From: Nesterenkonia sp. E16_10
GTDB lineage: Bacteria; Actinomycetota; Actinomycetes; Actinomycetales; Micrococcaceae
Assembly: GCF_017347085.1 (NCBI RefSeq)
Contig: NZ_JADPSA010000022.1
Span: 124,001 to 188,000, forward strand
Reading direction: 5' to 3'
DNA length: 64,000 bases
Positions 25,075-33,365 of this stretch are shown piece after piece. How positions within the stretch are numbered: position 1 is the stretch's first letter; the number at the start of each line of letters is the position of its first letter. Made by a program: the position numbers and the translations under genes. Below the pieces are notes generated by a model. That model was not told where the DNA came from and ran no database searches. It worked only from the letters and a program-made list of their open reading frames with translations.

Positions 25075-25099
25075 CCGATCCCTGGTGGGAACCTCTAGA

Positions 25100-25128
25100 A
25101 GTTTAGGTCCAGCACCCTCACAGAGCAA
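25100..25128 (-). promoter_or_regulatory. Sigma-A promoter of the tRNA operon
   Basis: On the minus strand TTGCTC (25123-25128) and TAAACT (25100-25105) are separated by 17 bases. Initiation near 25093 would place the start about 19 bases before tRNA-Glu. Confidence 0.65.
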
Positions 25129-25180
25129 ATCCGCCCACGGCGCTCCCCGCGCCAGGCGCGAGTCTCCTTAGGATAGGTCC

Positions 25181-25546
25181 ATGCCCTTTCCCATGAGCGA
25201 CGAGGAGTTCGACGCCGCCACCATAGAGGCCCTGGACAGCATTCCCGCGGACCTGTCCGGCCAGCTCGAGAATGTGGCGGTCTTTGTCGAGGACCGGTAT
25301 GAGCCCCAGCCCTGGGAGGACCCTTCCACCGTGCTGCTCGGGCTCTACGAGGGGATTCCGCTCACCGAGCGCGGCGGAGAGGGTTGGTCCATGCCGGATC
25401 ACATCACCCTATATAAGGAGTCGATCCTGGCGATGTGCGAATCCCGCGAGGACGTAATCAACCAGGTGACCATCACCGTCGTCCACGAAGTGGCGCACTT
25501 CTTCGGCATCGATGACGAAACCCTGCATCGCCTTGGCTGGGGATGA
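25181..25546 (+). CDS. Minimal zinc metallopeptidase (zincin-like, DUF1025)
   Basis: 121 residues, the usual size for this one-domain family. The MSDEEFDAATIEALDSIP start, the ITLYKESI segment and the VHEVAHFFGIDDETLHRLGW zinc site (HExxHxxGxxD) identify it. The fold is known, but physiological substrates are not. ATG at 25181 is preferred (AGGATAGG upstream), though 25193 also begins the conserved MSDEEF. A single gene, divergent from the tRNA operon and closed by a strong terminator. Confidence 0.88.
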   Translation: MPFPMSDEEFDAATIEALDSIPADLSGQLENVAVFVEDRYEPQPWEDPSTVLLGLYEGIPLTERGGEGWSMPDHITLYKESILAMCESREDVINQVTITVVHEVAHFFGIDDETLHRLGWG

Positions 25547-25615
25547 AGACCTCGGATTCGCGAAATTTACCCGAGGCGATAATCCATTAGCACAGTCCCA
25601 TTGCAATCCCCGGGA

Positions 25616-25648
25616 GGCTCAACCTTCAACCTACTTGAAGGTTGAGCC
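25616..25648 (+). terminator. Rho-independent terminator after the metallopeptidase gene
   Basis: A perfect 14-base inverted repeat GGCTCAACCTTCAA / TTGAAGGTTGAGCC with a 5-base loop, followed by a T-rich stretch ending in CCCTTTTTAG. Confidence 0.82.
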
Positions 25649-25990
25649 TAAGCCTTTATCCCTTTTTAGCCCCGGAATGACAGGGAAGTAGCCCTCACAG
25701 CTTGATCACAGGAACGACACGACCTGTTGCCAAGATGACAAATCCACAACTATCGTTACCGGCGTAGCGCCAAAAGGCTCGAATCGCGTTTCCCATCGTT
25801 ACGCTTCGGCCTCTGGATCACACGGCTATCACTGCAGGGCGATCTTCTTTTTGATTGACGGCATTAAAACCGCCTTTCCTCAGGTCCGCCTGGCCACGTG
25901 AGTCCAAGAGCTGAGGCACCGCGATTCGAACCTTGCCCCATGAGACGGGCTGCGGCGCTTCCCCCAGTGAGGACTAAGTGAGGATCTACC
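25649..25990. other. Leader region of the NlpC/P60 gene
   Basis: About 340 gene-free bases with lower GC than the surroundings. Near the gene it can form stems CCTCAG/CTGAGG (25878-25883 with 25911-25916) and nested CCGC-GCCC/GGGC-GCGG (about 25920-25957). Because actinobacterial NlpC/P60 genes often carry c-di-AMP riboswitches, the ydaO hallmarks were looked for and not found. Confidence 0.4.
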
Positions 25991-27979
25991 GTGAAATATC
26001 GTCGCAATCTTGCGGTGGCCGCAGTTACTGCCGCCGTCGTGACGACAGCGCTGGTCGGGACAACGCTCCCCGACCTGGTGGCCGATCGTGCCGCCAACGC
26101 CGTCGAACAGAATGACAAGAATTCCGCAGACTCGGTCACTGTGACTGAGCTTCCGGCGGTTCCTTCCGCCAAAGAGATCTCTACGGCCCGGGATTCATCC
26201 CAGGCCACCGAACAGATGATCGATGAGATCTCGGATCGCATCTCCCAGGCCAGCCAGCGTGCACTGGAACTGGAATCCGCCATGCAGGCGGAACACCAGA
26301 CCGCAGTTCAGGCTCAGGTCGAGGCCGATGAGGCCGCAGCCGCAGCCGACGAGGCCCGCGCCGCCGCCGAGGAGACTCAGGCGGCTGCCGTGGAGGAGTA
26401 CCAGGAGCCCGAGACCTCTGTCGCGGAGGTCCTGCTTACCGAAGAGGACAGCCTCGCCGATGCCGCGACGGACACCCGGCTCCAGGAGCAGGCCGAACAG
26501 GACGCCGTCGACGCTGAGCAGGAGGCCGCTGAGGCCGAGAGCCTGGCCGAACAGGCTCGCCAGAACTCCACCAGCGCTGCCGAAGCAAGCGAGAATGCCG
26601 ATCGCGCCACCGAGACCACCCGCACCGACGTCGAACAGGTCGGCGAGACGCTCCAGGGGCTCCTCGAGAACCTGATGGAGCTTGAGGGCTGGGAAGGCGA
26701 TCTGCAGAGCTTCTTCGACCAGATCCTCGGCAACAGTGACTTCGTCGATGAGAACGGCGAGGTCGATCATGAGCAGCTGAGCTACCGGATCACCGCGCTT
26801 CGTGCAGATGCCGAGCAGGCTCGCATCACTGACGAGGCCGCCGAGGCAGCAGCCGAGGAAGAGGCAGAAGCACAGGCAGAGGCCGCCGCTGAGGAGGCCG
26901 CTGAGGCTGAGGCAGAGGCCGCCGCTGAGGCCGCCGCTGAGGCTGAGGCAGAGGCCGCCGCTGAGGCCGCCGCCGAAGAGGCAGCAGCAGCTGAAGAAGA
27001 AGCAGCCGAGGCCGCCGCCGCTGAGACGGCAGCTGCCGAAGCGGCCGCCGCTGAAGAGGCAGCAGCCGAGCAGGCAGCCGCCGAAGAAGCAGCAGCTGAG
27101 CAGGCAGCCGCCGAAGAGGCAGCAGCCGCGGAAGAGACTTCCTCGGAAGGTGCGGACGGGGAAGCCGCACCTTCCGAGGAGCCACAGCCGGCGCCTGCTC
27201 CGGAGCCCACGATCGCGTCCTTCAGCGATCTGAGCACCAGCATGCAGACGCTCATGAGCCAGGGCGCTGAGCTGGAGTCCTCCTTCAGCGGAGGCGCTCA
27301 GGACTACTACCGGGCGGTGCTGAGCAACGGAGCACTGACCAACGCCGACGGCAACGCCTCCTGGAACAAGATGCGCTGGCACGTGGACTACCTCGCAGCC
27401 CAGGTCGAACCAGAACCTGAGCCTGAGCCGACGCCAGAACCGGAGCCCACTCGGGCGCCGGCCCCCGCACCTGCTCCGGCACCCGCCCCAGAGCGCACAC
27501 AGGCCCCCGCGCCTGCTCCGGCGCAGACGCAGTCACAGAGCCAGTCGCAGAACCAGTCACAGAGCCAGGCGTCGGCCCGGCAGCAGTCCTCGACCGTGGT
27601 CCCGGCCAGCAGCAACTCCAACGGCGCTGAGATCGCGATCAACTGGGCGGTGGCCCAGGCCAACCGCGGCGATGTCAGCTACGTGTTGGGCGCCAACGGC
27701 CCCAATGCCTTCGACTGCTCCTCGCTGATCCAGCAGGCCTTCGGCCAGGCCGGTGTCAGCCTGAGCCGCACCACGTTCAGCCAGGTCAACGAGGGGCAGG
27801 CAGTATCTGCGGGCGACATGCGCCGCGGAGATCTGGTCTTCTTCGGCAGCGCCACCGCACCGGGCCACGTGGGCATCTACCTGGGCAACGGCCAGATGGT
27901 CGATGCCTCCAACCCGAGCCGCGGCATCACCGTACGGTCGGTCTACCAGACCCCGTCAGCGGTGCGTCGAGTGATCTGA
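25991..27979 (+). CDS. Secreted NlpC/P60 peptidoglycan endopeptidase with Ala/Glu-rich coiled coil
   Basis: 662 residues. A signal peptide (MKYRRNLAVAAVTAAVVTTA, cleavage near the first ANA) is followed by coiled-coil regions, a ~110-residue Ala/Glu repeat (~275-385), a helical domain, a Pro/Glu and Gln/Ser linker, and a C-terminal NlpC/P60 domain. The catalytic dyad is Cys576 in FDCSSLIQQAFG and His626 in GHVGIYLG. Such RipA-like enzymes cut D-gamma-Glu-mDAP bonds in stem peptides during cell separation. The GTG/ATG context has TGAGGATCTACC before the start. It stands alone between two terminators, with a long leader. Confidence 0.9.
   Translation: MKYRRNLAVAAVTAAVVTTALVGTTLPDLVADRAANAVEQNDKNSADSVTVTELPAVPSAKEISTARDSSQATEQMIDEISDRISQASQRALELESAMQAEHQTAVQAQVEADEAAAAADEARAAAEETQAAAVEEYQEPETSVAEVLLTEEDSLADAATDTRLQEQAEQDAVDAEQEAAEAESLAEQARQNSTSAAEASENADRATETTRTDVEQVGETLQGLLENLMELEGWEGDLQSFFDQILGNSDFVDENGEVDHEQLSYRITALRADAEQARITDEAAEAAAEEEAEAQAEAAAEEAAEAEAEAAAEAAAEAEAEAAAEAAAEEAAAAEEEAAEAAAAETAAAEAAAAEEAAAEQAAAEEAAAEQAAAEEAAAAEETSSEGADGEAAPSEEPQPAPAPEPTIASFSDLSTSMQTLMSQGAELESSFSGGAQDYYRAVLSNGALTNADGNASWNKMRWHVDYLAAQVEPEPEPEPTPEPEPTRAPAPAPAPAPAPERTQAPAPAPAQTQSQSQSQNQSQSQASARQQSSTVVPASSNSNGAEIAINWAVAQANRGDVSYVLGANGPNAFDCSSLIQQAFGQAGVSLSRTTFSQVNEGQAVSAGDMRRGDLVFFGSATAPGHVGIYLGNGQMVDASNPSRGITVRSVYQTPSAVRRVI
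26820..27130. repeat. Imperfect repeats encoding poly(Ala/Glu)
   Basis: Short Ala-Glu codon units (GCCGCTGAGGC, GCTGAGGCAGAGGCC and variants) recur, including a longer block that is duplicated in tandem around 26905-26975. In frame they give AEAEAAAEAAAEAE-type helix. The same DNA keeps long open frames on the antisense strand, which are artefacts of this composition. Confidence 0.85.
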
Positions 27980-28062
27980 ACCAGCACACGCACCACCGAA
28001 TAACCTCTCACTGGTTCTCCCGCTCGCGGTAGGGCGGAGAGATCGATTGAAGATGAAGATGA

Positions 28063-28100
28063 AGAGGGCTCCCGGCGTCGGACACCGGGAGCCCTCTTTC
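28063..28100. terminator. Bidirectional terminator between the NlpC/P60 and universal stress genes
   Basis: AGAGGGCTCCCGG and CCGGGAGCCCTCT form a perfect 13-base stem with a 9-base loop. It is flanked by A-rich sequence on the left and TTTCTT on the right, so it can work for both convergent genes. Confidence 0.87.
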
Positions 28101-28126
28101 TTCATGTCTGCCTCGCGCGAATCGTG

Positions 28127-29296
28127 TCAGTCGCCGAGCACCGGTCCGAACTCGGGACGGTTCTCCAGCCGGGTGTCCTCATTCTGGGGCACCACCATCA
28201 ACGGGCCCTCCGCATGGTGCAAGACGCCCTGGGAGGTGGATCCCAACAGCATCCCCGCGAATCCTCCCCGGCCCCGCGTCCCGATGACGGTGAGCTGCGC
28301 GCCGCGGGTCTCCTGGACCAGCACGTCCACGGCGGTGCCGTCGATCACCTGGGCGTCGATCTGAAGATCCGGGTAGTGGCTGTGCAGCCAGTCTCGACCT
28401 GCATCGAGCTTCTCGCGCAGCTCTTGGAGCGCCGCGTCGTTGTCGATGCTGGTCGGGATCCAGACCAGCGTCGCACCCACCGGCGGCAGCGCGCACACGA
28501 TCCTCAGGCTGGTCCCCCGCTCGCTGGCCTCGCGCGCGGCCACCAGCGCCGCGACCCGGCCAAAGTCCGAGCCGTCGACCCCGGCGGCCACCGGACGAGT
28601 ATCTTTGGCCCGAATCGGTTGGGCGCCCTCGGCGATCATCGAGGCCGGCGCGGCGCCGCCCGGCTGGGACGCGGCGCTCCCCTGCTGCGGCGATGCGCCC
28701 ACAATCGGGATCGCTCCGGTGGCAGTGGTCACCGCGTTGGACTCCTTCGAGGAGAACTTCAGCGGGACCAGCACGGTGGGGCACTTCGCGTGCGCCGGAA
28801 GCGCCGAGGAGACCGAGCCGAGCAGGCGCCCCAGGAACCCTCCCCTGCCACGACTGCCGACCACCAGGACCACGGCGTCGTGGGAGTAGTCCAGCAGAAC
28901 CCCGGCGGGGTCCCCGGACTCGACCTCGTAGCGGACCTCGCCGGGATAGTCACGCAGGAACTCGGCGGCCTGCTCGATGACCTTCTCCGAGCCCTGGCGC
29001 AGCGCCGAGTCATCCATCAGCGCGTAGCCGCCGTCCATCGAGGAGGCGGCGAATGCCGGGATCGAATAGGCCGTGACCACGGTCAGCGGAAGCTGTCGGC
29101 GGTGCGCCTCAGCCGCGGCCCAGTGCGCCGCGCGCAGCGACTGCTCCGAGCCGTCAACACCGACGACGACGCCGCGGGTCCTCCCGCGTGACGAACCGGC
29201 GGGGCTCCTCGACGCTTCTGGTGCCGGCGGGGGTGCAGCGCGGCCGCTGCGCGGTGAGGCGCTGTCGGGGGCTTCACGGTGCGGTGTGGGGTTCAT
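28127..29296 (-). CDS. Tandem universal stress protein (two UspA domains)
   Basis: 389 residues with two UspA folds. Domain 1: VVVGVDGSEQSLRAAHWA, then VGSRGRGGFLGRLLGSVS. Domain 2: VAAGVDGSDFGRVAALVA, then IGTRGRGGFAGMLLGSTS. Each has the G-x2-G-x9-G(S/T) ATP-binding signature. A ~40-residue Pro/Arg/Ser-rich tail precedes domain 1, and a variable linker joins the two. The family is linked to stress or dormancy adaptation; the molecular role is unclear. AGGAGC precedes the ATG. Monocistronic. Confidence 0.9.
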   Translation of the reverse strand: MNPTPHREAPDSASPRSGRAAPPPAPEASRSPAGSSRGRTRGVVVGVDGSEQSLRAAHWAAAEAHRRQLPLTVVTAYSIPAFAASSMDGGYALMDDSALRQGSEKVIEQAAEFLRDYPGEVRYEVESGDPAGVLLDYSHDAVVLVVGSRGRGGFLGRLLGSVSSALPAHAKCPTVLVPLKFSSKESNAVTTATGAIPIVGASPQQGSAASQPGGAAPASMIAEGAQPIRAKDTRPVAAGVDGSDFGRVAALVAAREASERGTSLRIVCALPPVGATLVWIPTSIDNDAALQELREKLDAGRDWLHSHYPDLQIDAQVIDGTAVDVLVQETRGAQLTVIGTRGRGGFAGMLLGSTSQGVLHHAEGPLMVVPQNEDTRLENRPEFGPVLGD

Positions 29297-29447
29297 GGGA
29301 GCTCCTGAAGGCCGTAACGGTCAGCGTGGGCTCATGATATCGCTCCATGTCCACCGGCACATCTGCGCGGGACCACACAGTGCGGGCACCGCTCATCCTG
29401 TGTGCGGCAGCAGCCGGTGCAGCATCCCCGGCGAAGGCTCATCCGGC

Positions 29448-30479
29448 TCAGCCGACGGGGGTGACCGCCTGCAGCATGCGTGCGGGGTAGTTCGTGGTGA
29501 TCTCCTGAACCCCGAGCTCCAGGAGCAGGCCGGCGTCCTGCGAGTCATCCACCGTCCAGACTCGAAGTCGAGAGCCACGAGCCACCCAGGCCTTGACCTC
29601 GGCGCGGTGATCCTTCACATAGGTGAGACCGGGACCGGCGATCCCTGCCCGTCCGTTCCAGACCAGCGCCTCGGAGTCGCGGAGGGTCCCGCGCATCACA
29701 GCAGCCACCACGGGCCGCACCGCCATCGCCAGGGGCAGCCTCTCCAGCCGCTTCTGCACCTGCGCCTCGGTGACCGAGCTGAGCAGGGCGCAGAGCTTGT
29801 CCGGGGCCACCATGTCCGCGAGGTAGACCAGGGACCCGGGATAGAAGCTCATGAAGGAGACGGTCACCGCGTGCTCGCCAGATTCACCCGCCGGGATCAC
29901 AGAGGTCTCGGGGTCCCATCCGAAGCGCAGCAAGGTGCGCAGCGTCTTGTTCTCCAGCCGGTCCCCATAAGGCGACGGGTGCTTGAGCTCCACAGCCAGT
30001 TCAAGGTCACGTCCTGCCTGCACCATCAGTTCCAGGACATCGGCGAGTGTCATCAGCTGCTGGTGGCGTCCGCCATAGTCACCGGGAAGCCTCGGAGTCT
30101 TCCAGCTGGTGAAGTCCAGGGTGCGCATATGAGCCAGGCTGAGCTCCGCCACCGAACCGGTGCCGTTGCTGGTGCGGTCCACCGTGGCGTCGTGGAAGCA
30201 GACCGGTTCACCGTCCGCAGTCAGGTGCAGGTCGATCTCCAGGCCGTCTGCACCCTCCTCGATGGCCCGGCGATACGCCGCTCGGGTGTGTTCCGGGAAC
30301 AGCCCGGAGGCACCCCGGTGCGCGAAGATCTTGGCACGCCGACGGCGCAGTGCCGCTGGCTCACTCGCATCGAACGGGTCTGCCGGAGAGGGAGCGCTCA
30401 TCGGCGCCGCGTCCAGGCTGATCGGAGCGGCCCGTCGAAGCGGGCCTGCGGGATCTTGGTTCTGCGCGAGTTCTGTCAT
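29448..30479 (-). CDS. Glycerophosphodiester phosphodiesterase
   Basis: About 343 residues from the ATG at 30479; an earlier in-frame ATG at 30557 lacks a ribosome binding site. GDPD hallmarks are FAHRGASGLFPEHTRAAY, GADGLEIDLHLTADG and VCFHDATVDRTSNGTG, which hold the catalytic His pair and metal-binding Glu/Asp. It hydrolyses glycerophosphodiesters to glycerol-3-phosphate and an alcohol. No signal peptide is seen, so cytosolic lipid or teichoic-acid turnover is likely. The EcsC-like gene lies just upstream on the same strand. Confidence 0.87.
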   Translation of the reverse strand: MTELAQNQDPAGPLRRAAPISLDAAPMSAPSPADPFDASEPAALRRRRAKIFAHRGASGLFPEHTRAAYRRAIEEGADGLEIDLHLTADGEPVCFHDATVDRTSNGTGSVAELSLAHMRTLDFTSWKTPRLPGDYGGRHQQLMTLADVLELMVQAGRDLELAVELKHPSPYGDRLENKTLRTLLRFGWDPETSVIPAGESGEHAVTVSFMSFYPGSLVYLADMVAPDKLCALLSSVTEAQVQKRLERLPLAMAVRPVVAAVMRGTLRDSEALVWNGRAGIAGPGLTYVKDHRAEVKAWVARGSRLRVWTVDDSQDAGLLLELGVQEITTNYPARMLQAVTPVG

Positions 30480-30589
30480 CACGGTTCCAGACTGGACCCG
30501 TCGGGACAACGGGCTGCGACGATCGTGGGGCACATTCGGAGAAGCCTCGGTGAACATGGCATGAAGCCGGTCTCGGTGGTGGAATCTGT

Positions 30590-31546
30590 TCAGGGCCGCT
30601 TCGCGTCGGACGTGGCGCGGCTGGTTTCCAGCGCCTCGGCCGGCGTCTCGTCCTGTGAATGGCTCTTGGACCGGCGCTCGGCGAGGATCTCACGCTTCCG
30701 TCCGCGGCGCGCCTTGCGCTCGGCTCGCAGCCGCTCGCGCTCCAGCGCGCGCTCCATATCGGCCGCCAGGGCCGCTGGTGTCTGCTCCGGCAGCTCCCCG
30801 AACGTCTTGTGGGCGGATTTCACGATCTGGCTGGCCAGTCGGTGGTTCGCGGCGCCGCCAACGACCATTCCGATGCCGAAGGGTATGGCGCGAGCCAGCA
30901 TCGAGGTGCCGGAACGGATGAAGAATCGGCGCATGAACTGGCGCTTGATCTGGTTGACCACCAGCCCCGAGACCCCGGTGGAGCTGGAGGAGATGTTCAT
31001 CGGCACCAGGGAGGAGAACGGGCCGGTCCCCTTGCCGCCGGCCTGTTGGGAGAGCTCCCCCAGGAGCTTGCGGCCCTGATCGCCGAGCATCACGCCCATC
31101 ACCAGCAGCTTCGCCCGTTCCGGGTCTGCGGTGCTGATACCTGAGAGCTCGGCGATCGACTGGGCGTAGAGCGCGCAGGCCTCGAGGAAGCTGCCGGTGG
31201 CCGCCGCGGAGAGTCCCAGCGAGGTGACCGTGCCGACGGCCGGGACCGCTGCGGTGGCCCCGATCAGGGCGCCGCCGCCGGTCATCGCGCGGGTGAAGTC
31301 TTTGTCCAGCTGGGCGGCCAGCGCTCGGTTGGAGAGCCCGGGGTGCGCTTTGCGCAGCCTGCGCAGATTCGCCAGCACCAGCGGTCGCTGCACGGTCACG
31401 GCCCGGGTCAACCAGGTCTCCGCCCGCGGGGTCAGCTTTCCGGAGTCGTCGAAGGCGTGACCTTTGACCATCGACGCCGTCTGCTGGGCGAAGAAGCCGG
31501 TGGCCGCAGTGCCCATGAGTTTCGCGTTCGCTGAGGACTTCTTCAT
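30590..31546 (-). CDS. EcsC-like helical protein
   Basis: 318 residues. The central glycine-rich hydrophobic stretch GALIGATAAVPAVGTVTSLGLSA and the ELSGI segment resemble the EcsC family, which has no known activity. Another hydrophobic patch (MLARAIPFGIGMVVGGA) is near residue 225. The last ~60 residues are highly charged with Arg/Glu repeats. It sits 30 to 110 bases upstream of the phosphodiesterase gene and is likely co-transcribed. Family assignment is by pattern only. Confidence 0.6.
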   Translation of the reverse strand: MKKSSANAKLMGTAATGFFAQQTASMVKGHAFDDSGKLTPRAETWLTRAVTVQRPLVLANLRRLRKAHPGLSNRALAAQLDKDFTRAMTGGGALIGATAAVPAVGTVTSLGLSAAATGSFLEACALYAQSIAELSGISTADPERAKLLVMGVMLGDQGRKLLGELSQQAGGKGTGPFSSLVPMNISSSSTGVSGLVVNQIKRQFMRRFFIRSGTSMLARAIPFGIGMVVGGAANHRLASQIVKSAHKTFGELPEQTPAALAADMERALERERLRAERKARRGRKREILAERRSKSHSQDETPAEALETSRATSDAKRP

Positions 31547-31588
31547 AGCCTCAGTCTAGAGCGTGACCCCGAGGAGGCGGGAAGCCAT

Positions 31589-32923
31589 TCAGCTGCCGGC
31601 GATGTCCAGCCAGACGAGCCGGCCGACCGGGGCGTCTGGGTCTGCCGGATCCACGAGGTCGAAGCCGAACTCTCCCTCCGAGGGCCAGAAGACGCCGGAG
31701 CTGTCGATATCGAGGTCGGCTGCGGGCAATACATAGGAGGACCGCACGGCATCCCCGCCGGCCAGGCCGTGGGTTGCCTGGGGGTCGACCGCAGCGTCGC
31801 GGCGCTGCGGCAGAGGCTCCTCCGTGATCGCCTCAGGCCCGGGGTCCTGGATGGCGCCGCCCTCCAGCAGCGAGGCGAGCGCCGGAACCTGATCGTCCGG
31901 CCAGGTCTGCAGCTCCTGCGCGTCGGCGAGACTGCCAGCGAGCACGAACGGGGTGCCGGACCCGAGACCGCCGTAGGTGCCTTCGTCGTCGTAGAGGTAC
32001 CAGGAGGCTCCGGAGATGAACTCCGCGACCATTCGACGCTGGTCCTCGCTGCGGGCCACATCGGGGCCGGTGGGGCCTGGGGGGCTGTTGAGATCGGTGG
32101 CCACGACATGCACGTGCTCGGTCTCGCCGGGAACCTCGAGTGGAATGTCCCACAGGCTGGTGCTGGGCAGCGGAATCACCGACTGTTCCAGCTTTGAGAA
32201 TTCATCCTCAGGGATCGAGTTCTCCGGCATGTCCTGCCAGAGGAAGTCCTGGAACGTACGGACCTCATCCTCGGCGATCGGGTAGGTGGAGAAGACAGCC
32301 ATGCCGCGCTCCCCCGCATAGCGCCCATAGCCCAGCGCGTCGGCGGGCCCGCCGATCCGTCCATCGCCGTCGAGATCCGCGCCAGACTCGATGCCGGAGT
32401 TGGTCGGTGCGGTGTAGACATGGCGGTACTCGAGGCCGGACTGGCCGTTCTGACCGCGGGAGAGGTACTCCTCGTTGACCGTCGCCGCGATCTGCTGCTG
32501 CTCGTCATAGCTGAGTCCGGTCAGCACCAGCACATCGGGGGCATTGACCTGAACCGTCTCGGCCAAGACCCGGGCCTGAGGATGCATGCCGCCGTCGAGC
32601 TCCTCCAGCACCTCGGCGGAGGAGCCGCCGCGGATCTGGGCATGCAGGGTCGCGACCCGGATGTCGCCTGAGGTCTTCTCCACGGTCGTCGCCGGCTCTT
32701 GGGGCTCAGCCCTTGCCAGAGGCTGTCCCGGGGTCGGATAGAAGGGGGTGCTGTTCGCACTCCCGCCCCTGTCAATGGTGCTGCTGGCGGGACCACTGCC
32801 GGTGGAGTCGCTGCCGGAGGGGTCACTGCTGCTGGGGCCGCTTGTGGGAGGTGCGGCGTGCGCGCCGGAAGATCCGGCCACCATCAGGCCGGCCACGAGG
32901 CAGCCGGCGAAGCCGCTGCGCAT
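31589..32923 (-). CDS. Secreted endonuclease/exonuclease/phosphatase-fold protein
   Basis: About 444 residues. The ATG at 32923 is chosen because it follows GAGGATCC and begins a clean signal peptide (MRSGFAGCLVAGLMVAGSSG, AHA cleavage). A Ser/Gly/Pro linker precedes an EEP-like domain with IRVATLHAQIRGG at the start, DVLVLTGLSYDE, the calcium-like LDGDGRIGG and ERGMAVFSTYPI. Typical catalytic residues are partly altered (DLNSPPGPTGPD replaces the usual GDFN), so activity is uncertain. Relatives are secreted proteins of unknown substrate. Monocistronic. Confidence 0.7.
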   Translation of the reverse strand: MRSGFAGCLVAGLMVAGSSGAHAAPPTSGPSSSDPSGSDSTGSGPASSTIDRGGSANSTPFYPTPGQPLARAEPQEPATTVEKTSGDIRVATLHAQIRGGSSAEVLEELDGGMHPQARVLAETVQVNAPDVLVLTGLSYDEQQQIAATVNEEYLSRGQNGQSGLEYRHVYTAPTNSGIESGADLDGDGRIGGPADALGYGRYAGERGMAVFSTYPIAEDEVRTFQDFLWQDMPENSIPEDEFSKLEQSVIPLPSTSLWDIPLEVPGETEHVHVVATDLNSPPGPTGPDVARSEDQRRMVAEFISGASWYLYDDEGTYGGLGSGTPFVLAGSLADAQELQTWPDDQVPALASLLEGGAIQDPGPEAITEEPLPQRRDAAVDPQATHGLAGGDAVRSSYVLPAADLDIDSSGVFWPSEGEFGFDLVDPADPDAPVGRLVWLDIAGS

Positions 32924-33365
32924 GGATCCTCGGGCCCGCAGCTCAGATCGTTGCTGGCCATGGGGCATGGGTTACACCGTAGTGGGGCACCCCGGCCGTG
33001 CCAACCCCAGAACGCTGCAACGACAAACAGTTACCAAGGCGTAATAGTCGGGCGGCGAGATGTGGGAGCTCGCGCTGCGGAGCCGAATCGGACGGTGATG
33101 CAGGTCTCTCGGGGCCGCAGCAGTTGCATTATAAGGGCATACAGTGTCTAAATAGTAGAGGAACGCTAGACATTCGTGAGTGCACGACACTTCTGACGAC
33201 GACGCAGAGCTTCGCTGACTGCCGCACCGGGACCATGGGAATCATCCCGCCGCTGCGACCACGGAGCCGGCGTCGTCGTTTTCTGTGTCTGGAACGAATG
33301 ACACGCTGCGCTGAATCATCTCGCACACAACTAGAGAACACTCTCACCTGACTGAGGAGGACTTC
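32924..33365. other. Divergent intergenic region before the BCCT gene
   Basis: About 440 bases without a convincing gene. An A/T-rich patch at 33122-33160 (TTGCATTATAAGG to TCTAAATAGTAG) is the most promoter-like stretch, but no well-spaced -35/-10 pair was found. GAGGAGG precedes the BCCT start. Confidence 0.45.

Noticed and set aside
25649-25990. c-di-AMP (ydaO) riboswitch before the NlpC/P60 gene
   Set aside because: The conserved GGGGGACCC, GGGGUGAAUC and GUCAGCUAACC-like blocks were not found.
26195-27382. Long antisense frames rich in Leu/Gly or Ala/Ser opposite the NlpC/P60 gene
   Set aside because: They are produced by the Ala/Glu repeat composition; the plus-strand gene has signal peptide and catalytic domain.
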